Source: a bacterium
GTDB taxonomy: Bacteria > Pseudomonadota > Alphaproteobacteria > Rhizobiales > Aestuariivirgaceae
Direction of reading: 5' to 3'
Assembly: GCA_022842165.1 (NCBI GenBank)
Contig: JALHQC010000014.1
Span: forward strand, 21,287 to 85,286
DNA: 64,000 nucleotides
This document shows positions 9,877 to 18,041 of this stretch, one piece after another. The stretch's first letter is position 1; each line of letters begins with the position of its first letter. The position numbers and the translations under genes were made by a program. The notes beneath the pieces were generated by a model that ran no database searches, had not been told where the DNA came from, and saw only the letters and a list, made by a program, of their open reading frames with translations.

Positions 9877-9998
9877 CCCCTCACCGGCCCGCTGCGCGGG
9901 CGTCCTCTCCCGCAAGCGGGAGAGGTTGAAGGTGCAGCATATCATTCTCTCCCGCAGGCGGGAGAGAACGCTTCGCGGCACGCGGAGCAAGTGAGGGG
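9877..9998. repeat. family A double-hairpin palindromic repeat, copy 2
   Basis: Outer CCCCTCAC (9877-9884) and GTGAGGGG (9991-9998) enclose CCTCTCCCGC-AA-GCGGGAGAGG and CTCTCCCGC-AG-GCGGGAGAG. It lies between pheS and the DUF559 gene, and its left arm, read on the minus strand, supplies the purine-rich ribosome-binding site of the DUF559 gene. Confidence 0.8.
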
Positions 9999-10001
9999 AT
10001 G

Positions 10002-11072
10002 TCACGACAATCCCCCCGCCAGCGTCGGAACCTGCAGTGCCCTGAAGCCATAGTGCCGCAGCCACCTGAGGTCTGCTTCGAAGAACGCCCTCAAGTCCGG
10101 GATGCCGTATTTCAGCATGGCGATGCGGTCGAGGCCCATGCCGAAGGCCCAGCCCTGGACTTTGTCGGGGTCCATGCCGCCGGCGCGGATGACGTTCGGA
10201 TGCACCATGCCGCTCCCCAGAATCTCCAGCCACTTGTCGCCGGTGCCGATCTTCAGCTGGCCGCCCTCGCGGGAATACTGGATGTCGACTTCCATTGACG
10301 GCTCGGTGAAGGGGAAGTGCGAGGCGCGGAAGCGCATCTTGACGTCGTCGACCTCGAAGAAGGCCTTGCAGAACTCGGTCAGCACCCACTTCAAGTTGGC
10401 GAGCGTCGTCGTCTCGTCGAGGAGCAGGCCCTCGACCTGGTTGAACATCGGCGTATGCGTCATGTCGGAATCACACCGGAAGGTACGGCCGGGCGCGATG
10501 ATGCGCACGGGCGGCACGCTCGCCAGCATGGTGCGGATCTGGACGGGCGAGGTATGCGTGCGGAGCAGCATGCGCGAGCCATCCGCCTTCTCGTTGAAGA
10601 AGAAGGTGTCATGCTCCTGCCGGGCCGGATGCTCGGGCGGGATGTTCAGCGCATCGAAATTGTGAAAATCATCCTCGATATGCGGGCCTTCCGCCACGCT
10701 GAAGCCGAGGTCGCCGAAAATCTGGACGACTTCTTCCCACACTTGGGAAACCGGATGAACGGTGCCCGAGGCCTGCGGGCGCACGGGAAGCGTCACGTCG
10801 ATCCGCTCGGAAGCGAGACGCGCCTCGAGCGCGATTTCCTGCAGCGCGATCTTCCGTGTACTGAGGGCTTCGGCAACCTTGTCCTTCAGCACATTGAGCG
10901 CGGCGCCCGCCTCGCGGCGTTCGTCCGGGCTCATGGCGCCAAGACTCTTCATGCGCTCGGAGATCGAGCCCTTCTTGCCGAGTGTGGCCACGCGCAAGGC
11001 TTCGAGCGAGGCCTCGTCCGTTGCGGCTTCGACCTGCGAGAGGATGTCCTGTTCGAGATGTTCGAGACTCAT
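10002..11072 (-). CDS. pheS: phenylalanine--tRNA ligase, alpha subunit
   Basis: Catalytic subunit of PheRS. The 356-aa protein has an N-terminal coiled-coil arm (about residues 1-90) and a class II synthetase core: motif 2 ([21 protein letters not shown]), [22 protein letters not shown], and motif 3 ([18 protein letters not shown]). Length is normal. It starts 100 bp after rplT, behind a hairpin with a T-rich tail, and its ATG overlaps the stop of a 23-codon upstream ORF. Downstream lies repeat copy A2 instead of pheT. Confidence 0.97.
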   Translation of the reverse strand: MSLEHLEQDILSQVEAATDEASLEALRVATLGKKGSISERMKSLGAMSPDERREAGAALNVLKDKVAEALSTRKIALQEIALEARLASERIDVTLPVRPQASGTVHPVSQVWEEVVQIFGDLGFSVAEGPHIEDDFHNFDALNIPPEHPARQEHDTFFFNEKADGSRMLLRTHTSPVQIRTMLASVPPVRIIAPGRTFRCDSDMTHTPMFNQVEGLLLDETTTLANLKWVLTEFCKAFFEVDDVKMRFRASHFPFTEPSMEVDIQYSREGGQLKIGTGDKWLEILGSGMVHPNVIRAGGMDPDKVQGWAFGMGLDRIAMLKYGIPDLRAFFEADLRWLRHYGFRALQVPTLAGGLS

Positions 11073-11082
11073 GATCTGTCCT

Positions 11083-11132
11083 CAAAAACGAAAATGACCG
11101 GGCTCTGGTGTGTCACCACCCAGGGCCCGGTC
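11083..11132 (-). terminator. terminator or attenuator hairpin between rplT and pheS
   Basis: On the minus strand GACCGGGC (11132-11125) pairs with GCCCGGTC (11103-11096), and CTGG with CCAG inside. The stem is followed by ATTTTCGTTTTT, ending about 10 bp before the pheS start. E. coli has a Phe-dependent attenuator at the equivalent position (pheM). A 23-codon ORF crosses this hairpin, but it holds only two Phe codons. Confidence 0.6.
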
Positions 11133-11171
11133 AAGGTCATCGGAATTCGACGTGGCGATCAGTTCAGGCTG

Positions 11172-11528
11172 TCAAGCCTGCGCGGCCTTGGCCTTCTCGA
11201 CGAGAGCGGCAAAGGCGGCCTGATCATTCACGGCGAGATCGGCTAAGACCTTGCGGTCCACCTCGATCCCGGCCTTGGCCAGGCCAAATATAAATCGGCC
11301 ATAGGTGAGGCCGAGTTCGCGCGTCGCGGCGTTGATGCGCTGGATCCAGAGGGCGCGGAAATTGCGCTTCTTGGTGCGGCGGTCGCGGTACTCATACTGG
11401 TTGGCCTTCTCGACGGCCTGTACGGCGACGCGGAAGATGTTCTTGCGGCGCGAGAAGTAACCCTTCGCCTGCTTGATCACCTTCTTGTGGGACTTGCGGG
11501 CGACTGTGCCGCCCTTTGAACGTGGCAT
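11172..11528 (-). CDS. rplT: 50S ribosomal protein L20
   Basis: Binds 23S rRNA early in large-subunit assembly. The 118-aa basic protein begins [20 protein letters not shown] and contains [13 protein letters not shown] and [20 protein letters not shown], standard L20 sequence and length. In enterobacteria L20 represses its own operon; whether it does so here cannot be read from the sequence. It follows rpmI by 17 bp with GGAGG ahead of the start and precedes pheS. Confidence 0.97.
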   Translation of the reverse strand: MPRSKGGTVARKSHKKVIKQAKGYFSRRKNIFRVAVQAVEKANQYEYRDRRTKKRNFRALWIQRINAATRELGLTYGRFIFGLAKAGIEVDRKVLADLAVNDQAAFAALVEKAKAAQA

Positions 11529-11545
11529 CTTGTCAGTCCTCCCGC

Positions 11546-11749
11546 TTACTTGGCGATGTAGGGCATGTGGATCTTCACCAGGCGCTCGTCACCCGGTGCC
11601 AGAACCATCGTGCCGCGCTGGTTGCGGATCTGCTTGTTGCTGCGCTTGATCATGCCATGGCGCTTTCCGGCGGCCCCGGCCTTGATGCGGCCCGATGCGG
11701 TGACCTTGAACCGCTTCTTGGCCGACGACTTCGTCTTCATCTTGGGCAT
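11546..11749 (-). CDS. rpmI: 50S ribosomal protein L35
   Basis: Small basic large-subunit protein of 67 aa beginning [17 protein letters not shown], complete and of normal length. AAAGGATGA precedes the ATG. In most bacteria rpmI directly follows infC; here a two-component system and a PepSY-like gene separate them, so rpmI probably has its own promoter. A CTATAA box at about 11818-11813 fits a -10. An inverted repeat AAGCCGCC and GGCGGCTT (11777-11814) overlaps that box and the start of any leader. Confidence 0.95.
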   Translation of the reverse strand: MPKMKTKSSAKKRFKVTASGRIKAGAAGKRHGMIKRSNKQIRNQRGTMVLAPGDERLVKIHMPYIAK

Positions 11750-11855
11750 TTTGCTTCATCCTTTCAAAGCGTTAGAAAGCCGCCATGGCATGCCCTTTAC
11801 AGGCCAGGCGGCTTATAGAAGGCTGGTCTAAGCAAAATTGCCCGGGAAATGCAAG

Positions 11856-13166
11856 TCAGACGCGGATTTCGACCCTGAGGCCGCCCAGCTCCGAGCGGCC
11901 ATAGGTGACGCTCAAGCCGTAGATATCGGCGATATCCTCGACGATGGAGAGCCCCAGTCCGGAGCCCTGCTTCGATTCGTCGAGCCTGCGGCCGCGCTCC
12001 GAAATATGCTTGAGCTCGTCCTCTGGAACGCCCGGCCCGTCATCCTCGATCGCCAGCAGCGGCGCGGCGTAGCGGAGCCTCACCTGCGACCTAGCCCATT
12101 TCCGCGCATTGTCGAGGAGATTGCCCAGAAGCTCGGTCAGGTCGCCCTGTTCCATGGGCAGGGTGACATCGGCCAGAACGTCGAGATCGAACTGCAGGTC
12201 TTCCGCCCCCGGCAGCCGGGCAATCGCCGCCACCACGCGCTCGGCGGCGGGCTTCAGCGCCGTGGCGCTGTGGCCCTTGCCGCTCGACAGCCGTGCCCGC
12301 GCCAGCGCCTGCTCGACGTGGCGCAGCATTGCCTGGGCCTGGTCCTCGATGTCGCTGGCCTGCTGCGGATGTCCCGACTTGCGCAAGTCGCGGGCGATGG
12401 AGGCAAGGATGGTGAGTGGCGTCTTGAGGCCGTGCGCCAGGTCGCCCGCCCGCCGCCTGGCCCGCTCCAGCGAGGCATCGCGAAGGTCAAGTAGCTCGTT
12501 CAGCTCGCCGGCCAGCGGCGCCACCTCGTCCGGAAAGGCGCCGGACAGCCGGTTGTCGTGGCCGGTGCGGATGGCGGCGATACGGGCGCGGAGATGCTGC
12601 AGCGGCCTGAGGCCCACCGTGACCTGCACCCAGGCGCCGAGGATGAGGATGGTGCCGATGATGCCGAGCGACAGGATGAGCTGGTCGCGGAACTGGTCGA
12701 TCGGCCGCTGCACTTCATCGGCATGCGCGGCGGCGAGCATGGCGATCTGCTGGCTGCGGCCATTGCGCTCGATGGCGAGGTCGCGCCTCGCGATGACCAG
12801 CTGCTCGCCTTCGGGGCCTTTGGGGTTCGCAGGGTCGAATTCGAAATCCCACAGCGAGCGCGAGCGCAACGGCTCCAGCACCGGCTGGCCCTCTCCTGGC
12901 AGAAACGCAATCCGCCAGTAGCGCCCGCCATAGGGTTCCTGGTAGCGCGGGTCGGCCAGCGTGCCGCCCGCCGTGACGCTGCCATCGGCGGAGGTGGCGA
13001 TCGAGCCCGCAAGCTGCAGCAGATCGTTCTCGAGACTGGTGACCACGCGTTCGCGCATCTGCGCCTCGAACAGACGCACCAGTGCCACGCCGGTGAGCGA
13101 CAGGGCGATGGCGATCGAAATGGCCGCGGCCACAAACAGCCTCAGCCGCAGCGAGCCTTTTTTCAT
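11856..13166 (-). CDS. sensor histidine kinase, PhoQ/EnvZ-type
   Basis: Membrane sensor of 436 aa. A first membrane helix (residues about 10-30), an extracytoplasmic sensor region of about 130 residues, a second helix (VIGTILILGAWVQV region), a HAMP-like linker, then the kinase core: DLAHGLKTPLTIL with the phospho-accepting His, N-box NLLDNARKWA, G1 DDGPGVPE and G2 GSGLGLSIVEDIA. ATG at 13166 (MKKGSLRLRLF) lies 7 bp after the response regulator stop; a longer in-frame start to 13292 would overlap that gene heavily and was rejected. Partner and operon mate of the upstream regulator; the signal is unknown. Confidence 0.93.
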   Translation of the reverse strand: MKKGSLRLRLFVAAAISIAIALSLTGVALVRLFEAQMRERVVTSLENDLLQLAGSIATSADGSVTAGGTLADPRYQEPYGGRYWRIAFLPGEGQPVLEPLRSRSLWDFEFDPANPKGPEGEQLVIARRDLAIERNGRSQQIAMLAAAHADEVQRPIDQFRDQLILSLGIIGTILILGAWVQVTVGLRPLQHLRARIAAIRTGHDNRLSGAFPDEVAPLAGELNELLDLRDASLERARRRAGDLAHGLKTPLTILASIARDLRKSGHPQQASDIEDQAQAMLRHVEQALARARLSSGKGHSATALKPAAERVVAAIARLPGAEDLQFDLDVLADVTLPMEQGDLTELLGNLLDNARKWARSQVRLRYAAPLLAIEDDGPGVPEDELKHISERGRRLDESKQGSGLGLSIVEDIADIYGLSVTYGRSELGGLRVEIRV

Positions 13167-13173
13167 CGGGCCA

Positions 13174-13839
13174 TCATGCCGGGGCGGCGGGCACGATATA
13201 TCCGAAACCGCGCCGCGTTTCGATGACGTCGGCCTTGAGCTTCCGGCGCAGACGGCCCACCAGCGCCTCGATGGCGTTGGAATCGCGCTCATTGTCGTGC
13301 GCGTAGAGATTTTCGCTGAGCTCGGCCTGCGACACCACCCGCCCGCGATGATGGAAGAGATAATTGAGCAGCCGGAATTCGAGCGGCGTCAGGGTGGCCG
13401 GAATGCCGCCGACCGTGACCTGCCGGTTGCGCGGGTCGAGCGTGATGGGACCGACCGAAATCGACGGCTCGGCCCGGCCGGTGGACCGCCGGAGCAGGGC
13501 CCGGAGGCGGGCCATCAGTTCTTCCATGCGGAAGGGCTTGGGCAGATAGTCATCAGCACCGGCATCGATGCCGTCGACCCGGTCGGTCCAGGCGCCGCGC
13601 GCCGTCAGCACCAGCACCGGGGTCGTGACGCCCTCCTGCCGCCAGCGCTTCAGCACGGTAAGCCCGTCGATTCCGGGGAGCCCCAGGTCGAGAATGATGG
13701 CGGAATAGTTTTCGGTGCCGCCGCGGAACCAGGCGTCCTCGCCGTCGGCCGACACCTCGGCGACATAGCCGCCGCTGTTCACGGCTTCCGCGAGATCGGC
13801 GGCGATCCGGGCTTCATCCTCGGCGATCAGGATCCGCAT
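13174..13839 (-). CDS. OmpR-family response regulator, PhoP-like
   Basis: DNA-binding response regulator of 221 aa. The receiver domain has the acidic pocket (EDEA), phosphoacceptor Asp51 (IILDLGLPGIDG), and Lys101 in LPKPF. The C-terminal winged helix shows TPLEFRLLNYLFHHRGRVVS and RLRRKLKADVIETRRGFGYI. It is two bp downstream of the PepSY-like gene and just upstream of its kinase, so the three form one unit. PepSY-like small proteins are often targets or modulators of such systems (known from related loci; not shown here). Confidence 0.94.
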   Translation of the reverse strand: MRILIAEDEARIAADLAEAVNSGGYVAEVSADGEDAWFRGGTENYSAIILDLGLPGIDGLTVLKRWRQEGVTTPVLVLTARGAWTDRVDGIDAGADDYLPKPFRMEELMARLRALLRRSTGRAEPSISVGPITLDPRNRQVTVGGIPATLTPLEFRLLNYLFHHRGRVVSQAELSENLYAHDNERDSNAIEALVGRLRRKLKADVIETRRGFGYIVPAAPA

Positions 13840-13841
13840 GT

Positions 13842-14312
13842 CTAGAACCCGGCCGTCCCGACGATCTGCGCGGTCCTGGCATTGACCCGCACTTCCACCA
13901 GCCGGTTATCCGTGTCGATCAGGCGGATGCGGTAGAGAAGGTTGCGGCGGCTGCCGGTGAGGCGGACGCGCACGACCTGGCCCTTGTAGCGGCGGCGGAC
14001 GGCGGAGAGAATCTGGCGCAAGGGCTGCGCCTCGCCGGCCTTGACGGCATCGCGGATCCTGTCGTCATCGTCATCATCCTGCTTGTCGTCATCCTTGTCG
14101 TCATCGTCCTTGTCGTCGTCCTTGTCATCGTCCTTGCTGTCGTCGTCCCTGCCGCCATGGCCGCTGCTGTCATCGCCGCCACCGCTGTCGCCGCCCTTGC
14201 CGCCACCACCGTCTCCACCGCCGCCGCTTTCGCCATCCTTGGCAAGCGCCGGCAGGCCCTGACCGGCAAGGCCAAGCAGCAGAAGCATCAGGAATTGGCG
14301 GCGATCGGGCAT
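13842..14312 (-). CDS. secreted PepSY-like protein with a long Asp/Lys/Gly tract
   Basis: A 156-aa exported protein. Residues 1-25 form a signal peptide (RRQFLMLLLLGLAGQGLPALA). Residues about 30-85 are Gly- and Ser-rich, then almost purely Asp with Lys (DDDKDDDKDDDD-type units), coded by a GTC/ATC-rich tract near 14060-14150. The C-terminal 70 residues (LRQILSAVRRRYKGQVVRVRL...VRVNARTAQIVG) match the PepSY fold. First gene of the two-component unit. The tract may bind cations and could vary in length between strains. Confidence 0.75.
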   Translation of the reverse strand: MPDRRQFLMLLLLGLAGQGLPALAKDGESGGGGDGGGGKGGDSGGGDDSSGHGGRDDDSKDDDKDDDKDDDDKDDDKQDDDDDDRIRDAVKAGEAQPLRQILSAVRRRYKGQVVRVRLTGSRRNLLYRIRLIDTDNRLVEVRVNARTAQIVGTAGF

Positions 14313-14401
14313 TAACGCATATCCAACAGAACTCTAGACATTATCACAGGTCTCCCGGCGAGGGGAGGCGCCCGATAAGGATTAGCTCTAATTGAACAGG
14401 C

Positions 14402-14429
14402 CTGACAGGCCCGTGAACGGGTCTGTCAG
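14402..14429 (-). terminator. hairpin downstream of infC, without a clear T-tract
   Basis: CTGACAG (14402-14408) and CTGTCAG (14423-14429) flank CCCG and CGGG, making an 11-pair stem with one mismatch. A further TGTCAG copy lies beside it at 14434-14439. No run of T follows on either strand, so it may be a weak or factor-assisted terminator, or a processing structure. Confidence 0.3.
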
Positions 14430-14436
14430 CGATTTG

Positions 14437-14994
14437 TCAGCGAGGCGCCAGCACCATGACGATCTGGCGGCCTTCGAAGCGCGGCTCGGATTCGACCTTG
14501 GCGATCTCGGTGGTATCCTTCTTGACGCGGTCGAGCAATTGCTGGCCCAGCTCCTGATGCGCCATTTCGCGGCCGCGGAAGCGGAGCGTGATCTTGACCT
14601 TGTCGCCTTCCTCGAAGAAGCGCTTGATGGCCCGCATCTTCACGTCATAATCGTGGTCGTCGATCATCGGGCGCATCTTGATCTCCTTGATCTCGATGAC
14701 CTTCTGCTTCTTGCGGGCCTCGGCGGCCTTTTTCTGTTCCTGGAACTTGAATTTACCGTAGTCGAGGATCTTGCAGACGGGAGGCTTCGCATCGGGCGAG
14801 ATCTCGACCAGATCGAGATTGGCCTCTTCCGCCATCATGATGGCCTGCCGGATCGGCACCACGCCGACATTGGCGCCATCTTCGCCGATCAGGCGCACTT
14901 CGCGCGCCTCGATGCGGTGGTTGATCCTGTAGTCCTCTTCCTTTTGCGGGGGGGCGGCTCCGCGGCTCGATGGCCTCCGTGGTGGTATGCTCAA
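14437..14994 (-). CDS. infC: translation initiation factor IF-3, probable non-AUG start
   Basis: Binds the 30S subunit and proofreads start codons. N-domain ([38 protein letters not shown]) and C-domain ([21 protein letters not shown]) are complete. No in-frame ATG precedes the N-domain. TTG at 14994 (11 bp after an AGGAG) gives 185 aa; ATA at 14989 is another candidate, and rare start codons are typical of infC because IF-3 represses such starts. A GTG at 15057 would give a long, atypical leader. The gene follows a sensor kinase gene by 145 bp and is separated from rpmI by three genes. Confidence 0.93.
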   Translation of the reverse strand: MSIPPRRPSSRGAAPPQKEEDYRINHRIEAREVRLIGEDGANVGVVPIRQAIMMAEEANLDLVEISPDAKPPVCKILDYGKFKFQEQKKAAEARKKQKVIEIKEIKMRPMIDDHDYDVKMRAIKRFFEEGDKVKITLRFRGREMAHQELGQQLLDRVKKDTTEIAKVESEPRFEGRQIVMVLAPR

Positions 14995-15138
14995 GTGGGC
15001 ATCAGCTCCTGTGGCGGGGCGGCACGAATCCGGCCAGCCCCTGTTTGGTTGCGGCACGCTTTAGACATTGAATGGGGCATCCCCGTCAAGCGCCTAAGTC
15101 GGAACGGGGCGGGAGGTTCCGGCGGGGCGGCGGAAGCC

Positions 15139-16629
15139 TCACCGGGCCAGGTTCCGCTGCCGCTCGCCGCGCCGGCCGGCTTTCAGCTCGGCGACCGTAT
15201 CGGGAACCGCGATGCGGAACACCGTGCCGTCGGACCCTGTCGAGAACAGGCGGATCTCGCCGCCATGGGCGCGGATCAGTTCCGAGCAGATGGCCAGCCC
15301 GAGGCCCACGCCGCCGCTGCGCTGGGCGCTCTGGAAGGCTTCGAACAGTTTCGGGCGCACCCGCTCGGGGATGCCCGGCCCATTGTCCCTGACCTCGATC
15401 GTCACCACGCTGCCCTCGCGCCACGACTTCACCGTGACATGGCCCTCGCGCGCATCGGGCGTGTCGTTCTGCAGCGTCTCGATCGCCTGGATCGAATTGC
15501 GCAGCAAATTCGTCAGCACACGGTTCAGATGCTCGCGGTCGGCATCGATGAGGAGTTCCGCCGGAACCTGGTTGAACAGTACGACCCGGCTCGAGGCCTG
15601 CACGACCGCGCCCTCGATCACGTCATCCGCGATGGCGCGCAGCGTGAGGCGCTCGCGCAATGGCGGGGCTTCCTGCGCCCGGCCGAATTTCAGCGTCTGC
15701 GACAGGAAGTCGATGGCGCGGTCGAGGCTGCCGATGAGCTTTGGCGCGAAGCGCTTGACGGTCGGGTCCTCCACCATCGCCAGCCGGTCGGATATGAGAT
15801 GCGCCGACGACAGCATGTTGCGGAGATCGTGATTGACCTTGGATGCGGCGAGGCCGAGTGCCGCGAGCCTGCTCTTCTGCTGCAGCATCGAGGCAAGCTC
15901 CGACTGCATGTCATGGAGCTCGCGCTCGGCAAGCCCGATCTCGTCGCTGCGCTCCGATGGCACGATGATGCGCGAATGATCCTCCGGGTTCTGGCGGAAG
16001 GCCAGCATGTTGCGCGTCAGCCGTTTCATCGGCCGCACCAGCGTGACGTTGAGCGCCGTGAACACGAGCCCCGCGACGATGATCGAGAGAATGATCGAGA
16101 GAATGAGGATGTTGATGCCGTAGCCCAGCATCGCCTTCCGGAGCGGTTCCTCGAACAGCGCGATCTCGATGATGTCGCCAGACATGTTGGGCGGCACATC
16201 GATGATGCCGAGGACGCGCGGCTCCGTTGCCAGCATGGTGGTGAAGGCATCGACGATGGCCGACAGCCACGTGCCGCTCCGCAGATCGTAGGAGGCATCG
16301 ATCATGTGATCGCCCTCGCTGCGGAGAATGAGCTGCCGCTTGTCGCCCCGTGTGAGCGAGACAACGAGAACGCCCGCGCCCTTGAGAATTTCGGTGCGGA
16401 GATCGCTCGACAGGATGCGGTCGGGTGCGGCTTCCGCCGCAAGGGCCGCGATTTCGGCCTGGGCGACGCGGCCCTTGAGCCACTGGATGCGGAAATTGGC
16501 GATCGAGGGCAGGAAGATCAGCACCTCGCCCAGCATCACGAAGATGATGGTCAAGGCGAGGACCTTTCCGGAAAGCCCCCTCAGGAGGCCCGGATCGAAT
16601 GATCTGGTCTTGCCGTCTCCGTCCGTCAT
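15139..16629 (-). CDS. HAMP-containing sensor histidine kinase
   Basis: Membrane histidine kinase of 496 aa. Helix one lies at residues about 22-45, an extracytoplasmic domain of about 125 residues follows, then helix two (GINILILSIILSIIVAGLVF), a HAMP segment, and a coiled coil. The His box is degenerate (KVNHDLRNMLSS, with Asn before the His), and the ATPase part has NLLRNSIQAIE, DNGPGIPE and GGVGLGLAICSELI. No response regulator is adjacent, so it is an orphan kinase. Its ATG overlaps the stop of the oxidoreductase gene upstream (ATGA), implying coupled translation and perhaps a redox signal. Confidence 0.9.
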   Translation of the reverse strand: MTDGDGKTRSFDPGLLRGLSGKVLALTIIFVMLGEVLIFLPSIANFRIQWLKGRVAQAEIAALAAEAAPDRILSSDLRTEILKGAGVLVVSLTRGDKRQLILRSEGDHMIDASYDLRSGTWLSAIVDAFTTMLATEPRVLGIIDVPPNMSGDIIEIALFEEPLRKAMLGYGINILILSIILSIIVAGLVFTALNVTLVRPMKRLTRNMLAFRQNPEDHSRIIVPSERSDEIGLAERELHDMQSELASMLQQKSRLAALGLAASKVNHDLRNMLSSAHLISDRLAMVEDPTVKRFAPKLIGSLDRAIDFLSQTLKFGRAQEAPPLRERLTLRAIADDVIEGAVVQASSRVVLFNQVPAELLIDADREHLNRVLTNLLRNSIQAIETLQNDTPDAREGHVTVKSWREGSVVTIEVRDNGPGIPERVRPKLFEAFQSAQRSGGVGLGLAICSELIRAHGGEIRLFSTGSDGTVFRIAVPDTVAELKAGRRGERQRNLAR

Positions 16630-18041
16630 GGTCTCAGTGTGCTGACAGTCCTTATAACGCGCCTGACCCAGATGTTGGATGCGAAATCCGCGAAATAGGT
16701 TACAGCCGCCCGGCGGTTGGCCTCGCCCCGCGTCGGGTAGGGCGCCACCGGAGCGACCATGGCGCCGATCCGGAAGCCCTTGGTGATGGCCTGCACCCAG
16801 GGGTGGATGATCTCACCCGCCTGGGCGCCGACGATAGACGCGCCGAGAATTTTTCCGCGCTTGCCGGTGATCACCTTGACGAGCCCCTCGCTGCGGCCTT
16901 CGGCCTGGGCGCGGTCGTTCTCGTGGAAGGGCCAGCGCAGAACCTTCAAGCTCGATCCATGGGTCTCGCGGGCCTGCGCTTCGGTGAGGCCGACATGGGC
17001 AAGCTCGGGGTCGGTATAGGTAACCCAGGGGATGACGGCATCGGCTTTGACCGGCAGCCCGAACAGCGCATTCCTGATGACGAGGCCGGCGTGATAGCCC
17101 GCCACATGGGTGAACTGCAGGCCGCCTGCCACGTCGCCAACGGCATAAACTTTCGGGTTTGACGATTTCAGCCCCTTGTCGACGGTGATGCCTCTCTTTG
17201 TATAGGCGATGCCGGCGGCTTCGAGGTTGAGGCCCTCGATATTGGGCTGGCGCCCGGCGGCGACGAGCAGATGCGAACCGGTGATGACGCCATGGTCCTT
17301 GGTGGTGACGGCGATCCCTTCCGGCACCTTTGCAATCGCGGCGATGGCAGCGGGCGCCACGATCCTGATGCCTTCGGCCTTCAATTTCTCGATCACGATG
17401 GCGGTGAGCTCGGGGTCGTCCTTCGCGAGGGGGCCGGCGCCTTCGAGGACGGTGACCTCCGCGCCAAGCCGGCGGTGGGCCTGCGCCATCTCCATGCCGA
17501 TGGGGCCGCCGCCGATGATGATGAGGTGGGACGGCAGCGTCTGGTTCTCGAAGATTGTCTCGTTGGTGAGGTAAGGCACATCCTTCAGTCCCGGTATGGG
17601 CGGCGTCGCGGCGCGCGATCCCGTGGCGACGGCGATCCGCCGCGCGGTGTAGGTCCGGCCCTCGGCTTCAACCGTCTGTGCGCTGACGAAACGCGCCGCG
17701 GCGCGGATGACGGTGACGCCCAGCTTCTCGAAACGCTCCTGGCTGTCATTGGGCTCGATCGCCGCGATGGCGCGCCGCACATGCGCCATGACCTTCGCGA
17801 AGTCGACCTGCGGTTCCTGTGGCGTAATGCCGAAGCGCTCGGCGCTGCGGAAGGCATGGGCCTGTTTCGCCGCGGCGAGCAGCGCCTTCGAGGGCACGCA
17901 GCCGTAGTTGAGGCAATCGCCGCCCATCTCGCCCTTTTCGAACAGCACCACGCGCTGCCCGAATTGCGCGGCGGCGGCGGCAACCGTCAAGCCCCCCGAG
18001 CCCGCGCCGATGACGGCGATATCGAAATCGGGCTTCGTCAT
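16626..18041 (-). CDS. class I pyridine nucleotide-disulfide oxidoreductase (mercuric-reductase/lipoamide-dehydrogenase-like)
   Basis: FAD flavoenzyme of 471 aa. N-terminal FAD motif VIGAGSGGLTVA, redox-active disulfide GGDCLNYGCVPSK, NAD(P)-binding IIIGGGPIGMEMAQ, second FAD site VYAVGDVAGG, and dimerisation domain at the C-terminus. The usual HxHPT catalytic motif is replaced by APYPTRGE, so the His-Glu base is missing and true lipoamide or mercuric reduction is doubtful. No N-terminal metal-binding domain and no mer genes. ATG at 18041 overlaps the stop of the TVP38-like gene; its own stop overlaps the kinase start. Confidence 0.88.
   Translation of the reverse strand: MTKPDFDIAVIGAGSGGLTVAAAAAQFGQRVVLFEKGEMGGDCLNYGCVPSKALLAAAKQAHAFRSAERFGITPQEPQVDFAKVMAHVRRAIAAIEPNDSQERFEKLGVTVIRAAARFVSAQTVEAEGRTYTARRIAVATGSRAATPPIPGLKDVPYLTNETIFENQTLPSHLIIIGGGPIGMEMAQAHRRLGAEVTVLEGAGPLAKDDPELTAIVIEKLKAEGIRIVAPAAIAAIAKVPEGIAVTTKDHGVITGSHLLVAAGRQPNIEGLNLEAAGIAYTKRGITVDKGLKSSNPKVYAVGDVAGGLQFTHVAGYHAGLVIRNALFGLPVKADAVIPWVTYTDPELAHVGLTEAQARETHGSSLKVLRWPFHENDRAQAEGRSEGLVKVITGKRGKILGASIVGAQAGEIIHPWVQAITKGFRIGAMVAPVAPYPTRGEANRRAAVTYFADFASNIWVRRVIRTVSTLRP

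Noticed and set aside
9403..9998. Repeat cluster around the DUF559 gene as a CRISPR array
   Set aside because: Only two copies with hairpins and a gene between; no regular short repeats and spacers.
14392..16602. 736-codon plus-strand frame opposite infC and the HAMP kinase
   Set aside because: Antisense shadow: it spans two genes and the gap between them with no domain match.
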